This document shows, piece after piece, positions 30,672 through 34,220 of a stretch of 34,220 bases of DNA; within the stretch, counting starts at the first letter, position 1; each line of letters begins with the position of its first letter. The stretch is from NCBI GenBank assembly GCA_015057085.1, contig SVFB01000047.1, positions 1-34,220 on the forward strand, read 5' to 3'. Source of the DNA: Lachnospiraceae bacterium. GTDB lineage: Bacteria; Bacillota; Clostridia; Lachnospirales; Lachnospiraceae. Position numbers and translations under genes: made by a program. Under the pieces are notes generated by a model, which did no database searches, was not told where the DNA came from, and worked only from the letters and a program-made list of their open reading frames with translations.

Positions 30672-33089
30672 TCAATCAATTTTGCTCATTCGCACAAAAA
30701 GAACTTCATTATATGCCAGTTCAAAATCCATTTTAAGAATTCCATTTTCGACCTTTATATATTTCTGCGTCAGTTTCGGTTGGCATTCTCTGGAAATATA
30801 TTGGATGTCATTTTTGGAAAGATGCATATCATAATCCAAATCTCTCCAACATTCCAGCACATTTCCGTATCTGCTATTCACACGATAGGCCTTCACCTTG
30901 TATGTGCCACCTTCCACATCTTTTAGAGATACCGAAAGACTCATGCTGTCTAAATTCTCAAAATATTTCCACAATTCCTCTTTCTTAATTTCACCTTCAT
31001 CAACCAGATAATAATTGAAATTCAGTTTCTTTTGATTATGGCAAAGCATGTAATAATTATGATTTTCATCCGCTGTGATAATATAATTCTCTCCTCTCGC
31101 TACCACCTTTGGAAGCAAATATTTCCAGAAAGACAAGCCCAAAGCGGCAGGCTTGGAAATGCTATCTCTGCTGAAAAATCCCATCCCTCCGAATAACAAA
31201 CCGTTGGTATCGAAATATTCTCCTGTGCGATCTGTTAAATGAAATAGCGCCACAGCATCCGCCTTATTCATAATCTGAATCAGATTTTTAATCAAATAAG
31301 CCGCCTTATAGCTTGAATCATTCAAATAATTTCGATCGGAAACAGTCAAATTCCACTCGGATACCACAATCGGAATGTCCGGAGAGAAACCGCATTCTGT
31401 ACACAATGCGCGCGTTCTTTCTACACAATGCAGCAATCCGTCATTGTCCGTACTGCGCTTTGAATAATAATCATTTTCATAAGCGCCTCTTTCATATGGA
31501 TAATACATGACAGAAAGATAATCCGGCTGCTCCTTTGATTGATGCCACTTTGTAAAGAAATTTTTTAATCCGGTCTTGTTCCAATCTTCACGCAAACCAC
31601 AACCGCCGATTTTGCATTTCTTATTGCGCTTTCTGATGACAGATGAAAGGGTTTCAAACAGTTTGATATAGTCATAGTCCGAATCCAGTTCCGCACGCTC
31701 ATCGTTCCATAATTCAAATACCCAGTTCTCCACCTCTGCAATGCCAAAGTTTTCGTTTATATTCCTCATAAAGGCATCAATGGTGCATGCCCATAGATTC
31801 ACATCATATTTAATGCCTTCTTCATCCTTATAAAGGATATTATCACCGACACCTTTAATAATTCGCTTCGGTTTCGGTCCCAGTTCCAGCCATGGTTTCA
31901 ATCCATTTGAAACTAAAAACTCAAGCACATTATCCAATCGCGAAAAATTATATCCCGATTTATCATCACATATTTTCACAAGCAATTCAGGTGAAAACAG
32001 ATTCCAGATACGAACATATTTGATAGAAAAGTCCTCTTTTGCTTTCAAAATATGTTCCTGCACGCCGGAATGCAATAATTCTTCAGCCGAACCACCGTTT
32101 ATGACTGCGCATAAATTCTGCTGTAACGACGGCATCTTATCATATTCTGATACAGAGCATTCAATTTCTTTTTGCGATCCGATGCTTGCAATTTCCTCAT
32201 CCTGGATTGCATTTTTATAGAAAAAATTCTCCAATCGCTCTTTGAGGCGTTTGTTATCATCCGCCATTTCCGGGTTCGGATGAATGCGATGTCGCTTTCT
32301 CACCTGAGAAGGTGTTTCCCCATATATCTGCTTAAAATTCTTATTAAACAACGCGGCATTGGAGAAACCATTGTTATAGGCAATCTTGGTAATCGGTTCA
32401 TCCGTATACAGCAATTCATCCATGGCATGACTCAATCGAATATTGTTTACATATTTCACAAAACTCATGCCATAATTCTTCTTAAAGAATCTGGACAAAT
32501 ATGCCTCTGATAAATACAGTTTCTGCGCCAGGTCCTTTAGACTCATCTGGCTTGAATAATTGCCACGCACATAATTATTAATCTGCTCGATTCGATTATT
32601 TAATATGCCATCTACGCCTGCGCCTTCCCGATCGCTGGTTCGAACAAGAAAGTTCACTGCCAGAATATCTAAAATCCGATAGCATAAACTGATATGTCCA
32701 AAGTCAACCACATTTCCGCCGGAGCTGGTATAATGCGCCAGCAGCTTGCGAATCGTGGTGCGAAGTTCCTCATAATGTTCGTTCTCATCCAAGGTAGAAT
32801 TGCACCAAAAAATGCCATCAATACAGCCTACAATATCACCGACTGTCTCATAAGAAACCATTAGTTTCGCCAGAAGCATCCCATGACTTCCTTTGATGGC
32901 ATGATTTTTGTTTGCATTTACGACCAATATATCACCGGAACGAAGATGTGTATTCTCCGGTTCCATCAACACATCTACTTCCCCTTCAAGCACATAAATC
33001 AGCTCTATATCCTGATGAAAATGCTCTGATTCCTGTGTCTCATCCGTAATTTCAATGCGTATCCTTTGACGTTTTTCAAAAGTATCCAT
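30672..33089 (-). CDS. AraC-family regulator fused to a GH39-like glycosidase domain
   Basis: 805 aa, start after AGGGGGTTATT. Residues 1–90 form a cupin-type sensor (SEHFHQDIELIYVLEGEVDVLM…SGDILVVNANKNHAI). Residues 165–267 are a complete AraC double helix-turn-helix (MSLKDLAQKLYLSEAYLSRFFK and ITKIAYNNGFSNAALFNKNFK). Residues about 300–805 resemble a GH39 beta-xylosidase: (beta/alpha) barrel with ELWNDE (461–464) at the acid/base strand and VVSEWN (Glu578) at the nucleophile strand, then a beta domain. In active GH39 the acid/base motif is WNE; here it is WND, so catalysis may be lost and the barrel may sense a sugar. No signal peptide, so it acts in the cytosol. The Opp operon is directly downstream. 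Confidence 0.92.
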   Translation of the reverse strand: MDTFEKRQRIRIEITDETQESEHFHQDIELIYVLEGEVDVLMEPENTHLRSGDILVVNANKNHAIKGSHGMLLAKLMVSYETVGDIVGCIDGIFWCNSTLDENEHYEELRTTIRKLLAHYTSSGGNVVDFGHISLCYRILDILAVNFLVRTSDREGAGVDGILNNRIEQINNYVRGNYSSQMSLKDLAQKLYLSEAYLSRFFKKNYGMSFVKYVNNIRLSHAMDELLYTDEPITKIAYNNGFSNAALFNKNFKQIYGETPSQVRKRHRIHPNPEMADDNKRLKERLENFFYKNAIQDEEIASIGSQKEIECSVSEYDKMPSLQQNLCAVINGGSAEELLHSGVQEHILKAKEDFSIKYVRIWNLFSPELLVKICDDKSGYNFSRLDNVLEFLVSNGLKPWLELGPKPKRIIKGVGDNILYKDEEGIKYDVNLWACTIDAFMRNINENFGIAEVENWVFELWNDERAELDSDYDYIKLFETLSSVIRKRNKKCKIGGCGLREDWNKTGLKNFFTKWHQSKEQPDYLSVMYYPYERGAYENDYYSKRSTDNDGLLHCVERTRALCTECGFSPDIPIVVSEWNLTVSDRNYLNDSSYKAAYLIKNLIQIMNKADAVALFHLTDRTGEYFDTNGLLFGGMGFFSRDSISKPAALGLSFWKYLLPKVVARGENYIITADENHNYYMLCHNQKKLNFNYYLVDEGEIKKEELWKYFENLDSMSLSVSLKDVEGGTYKVKAYRVNSRYGNVLECWRDLDYDMHLSKNDIQYISRECQPKLTQKYIKVENGILKMDFELAYNEVLFVRMSKID

Positions 33090-33115
33090 AATAACCCCCT
33101 ATAGCATCTAGATAC

Positions 33116-33145
33116 AGTATACGACATCACTTTTTATAGATTCAA
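33116..33145 (-). promoter_or_regulatory. Promoter of the AraC–GH39 gene
   Basis: TTGAAT (33145–33140), 18 bp, TATACT (33121–33116) on the minus strand, about 26 bp before the start codon. It separates the gene from the ThuA-like gene upstream. Confidence 0.6.
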
Positions 33146-33178
33146 CTCCATAATTCTACGTAAAAGGGGTCATACAGA

Positions 33179-34009
33179 TTAATAATACGGGAAAAGTTTT
33201 AATCGATTATCGCCGGTTCGATCCGGTTTCTCCAAGGTCACTTTTCCGCTTGCAGCCCATTCTGTTCCTCGCACCAGCATGGTGATAAAATTAAAGCGGT
33301 CCAAAGCTTCCCAATGTCCGATTGAGGTCACAAAGACACGACCTTTTCCGTATTCATTGGTCCAAATTACAGGCGTATTTTGGTTCACACCCGGCATGTT
33401 TTCAAGCTTTCCATCCGGAATTTCAACCGGATGATGAGGAGGCGGAAATCCCGGCACACGGTAGTTTTCCACATCATCAAAAACAGATGCCAGCACATGA
33501 ACGTTTGCCTCCGGATGAATGATGACCTGAGTAAATAAATCATCAAAGACATTCATCCATTTTGCATCGATTCCTTTTGTAATCGGGTGATTTGGATCCT
33601 CTGTCAGCACGTAATGATCATCCTTCGGACATCTTCTGCAACCTTGATCCATTGCGCAATATCCTCCCAACAACTTTCGGTATTCATCCGGCCAATCCGG
33701 ATCGACCCAAATGCTGGAATGATAAAAGACGCATCCCTTTCCGCTTGCAACAAAATCAAACAACGCCTTTTCACTTTGCTCTCCGAAACGGCGCGCATGA
33801 TCGGTTGGCCATGTCTTGCCATCATAGTCGATAAAAAGCGCATCATAAGGCTCTAAATATGCAGGCGTGATATTCCGAAATTCTTCTGTGATTACCACCT
33901 CAAAACGCCCTGTGGCTTCTAACAATTCTCTGATCTTTTGTGTAATGATACGTCCTTGGTGCTCAGCTGTTAAAAGACCGGTCACCAGTAAAATCTTTAA
34001 TTTTTCCAT
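33179..34009 (-). CDS. ThuA-domain protein
   Basis: 276 aa from the ATG at 34009 (site GGGAGGAAAC). It has a class I glutamine-amidotransferase-like fold of the ThuA family (PF06283): KILLVTGLLTAEHQ at the N-terminus, YDALFIDYDG, the loop GKGCVFYHSSIWVDPDWPDEYRKLLGG and the C-terminal NTPVIWTNEYGKGRVFVTSIGHWEAL. ThuA proteins accompany sugar-utilisation loci (first trehalose, more often glycan use) and are suspected to act on keto-sugars, but the reaction is unclear. No signal peptide. It sits upstream of the AraC–GH39 regulator, supporting a carbohydrate theme. Confidence 0.9.
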   Translation of the reverse strand: MEKLKILLVTGLLTAEHQGRIITQKIRELLEATGRFEVVITEEFRNITPAYLEPYDALFIDYDGKTWPTDHARRFGEQSEKALFDFVASGKGCVFYHSSIWVDPDWPDEYRKLLGGYCAMDQGCRRCPKDDHYVLTEDPNHPITKGIDAKWMNVFDDLFTQVIIHPEANVHVLASVFDDVENYRVPGFPPPHHPVEIPDGKLENMPGVNQNTPVIWTNEYGKGRVFVTSIGHWEALDRFNFITMLVRGTEWAASGKVTLEKPDRTGDNRLKLFPYY

Positions 34010-34044
34010 AGTTTTTGTTTCCTCCCATAATTGTCTTAAAGAAT

Positions 34045-34098
34045 CACTTTTTATGATATAGGAAATTTCTCCGAAATTCATCATAAAAAGCGCTCCGC
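34045..34098. repeat. Dispersed palindromic repeat, copy B
   Basis: The inverted copy of the 20009–20066 element: the minus strand here reads CGGAGCGCTTTTTATGAT, GAATTTCGGAGAAATTTCC, TATATCATAAAAA. It lacks an ATAG in one arm and has one extra C compared with copy A. It lies 36 bp upstream of the ThuA gene start, in its leader or promoter region. Bases 34099–34220 show no gene that I can support. Confidence 0.8.
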
Positions 34099-34220
34099 AC
34101 TTTCTTGACGCGGATTTTGCGCAACCGCACCACATCCCTCTTCCCACACAAGGTCTCGCTGCGCAAATTGCACCAACGTGTTTCGCTTCTTCTATTACCG
34201 AATTTTTCTTCTCCGGGGTA

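Overview
The window looks like a chromosomal segment of a low-GC, Gram-positive anaerobe of the class Clostridia, most likely family Lachnospiraceae. The grounds are the gene families and their order (FtsEX/CtpA-type protease/RF2 cluster, a YjfB-like motility protein, SH3–NlpC/P60 hydrolases with serine-rich linkers, an L,D-transpeptidase with Ig-like tails), AGGAGG ribosome binding sites, and sigma-A-type promoters of the form TTGACA-17-TATAAT. Nearly every gene is on the minus strand; the exceptions are the yjfB-like gene and tRNA-Ile.

Layout. 1–1.25 kb: a secreted papain-like cysteine protease whose 3' end overlaps a second exported protein that runs off the left edge. 1.3–1.42 kb: what looks like the collapsed remains of a group II intron. 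1.5–3.2 kb: pheB-like ACT protein and homoserine dehydrogenase. 3.3–8.5 kb: cdaR-like regulator, ftsE, ftsX, an S41 protease and prfB, the last needing a programmed +1 frameshift. 8.7–10.3 kb: YitT membrane protein and a diverged WecB/TagA/CpsF protein, preceded by an intergenic region with a dense cluster of DnaA boxes. 10.6–16.9 kb: two paralogous SH3–NlpC/P60 wall hydrolases, each with a strong promoter followed by GTAAC-type direct repeats resembling WalR sites, and each with related inverted-repeat DNA upstream. Between them lie the yjfB-like gene, a membrane protein, a truncated acetyltransferase and a 1.5-kb transposon-like island with terminal inverted repeats and flanking direct repeats but no transposase.

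16.9–20.2 kb: ridA, a YefM/RelE-type toxin–antitoxin pair, a decayed reading frame, cvfB, an acyl-ACP thioesterase and tRNA-Gln. 20.2–23.9 kb: a lipoprotein L,D-transpeptidase, tRNA-Ile, a conserved hypothetical protein and an exported transglutaminase-like protein. 23.9–34.0 kb: a ThuA-domain protein, an AraC regulator fused to a GH39-like domain with an altered acid/base site, then a complete Opp/Dpp importer (binding protein, two permeases, two ATPases) whose last gene is followed 12 bp later by a flavoprotein with cysteine clusters.

Two themes link the genes. One is cell-wall remodelling: FtsEX, the S41 protease, two NlpC/P60 hydrolases, the L,D-transpeptidase and possibly the TagA-like protein. 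The other is sensing and import of an unknown ligand by the AraC–GH39 regulator and the Opp transporter, with the flavoprotein possibly acting on the cargo. The most unusual items are the DnaA-box cluster, the transposase-less element with acetyltransferase cargo, the nested palindromic repeats near the NlpC/P60 genes, the AraC–GH39 fusion and the secreted protease/partner pair. All homology statements come from reading motifs, not database searches.
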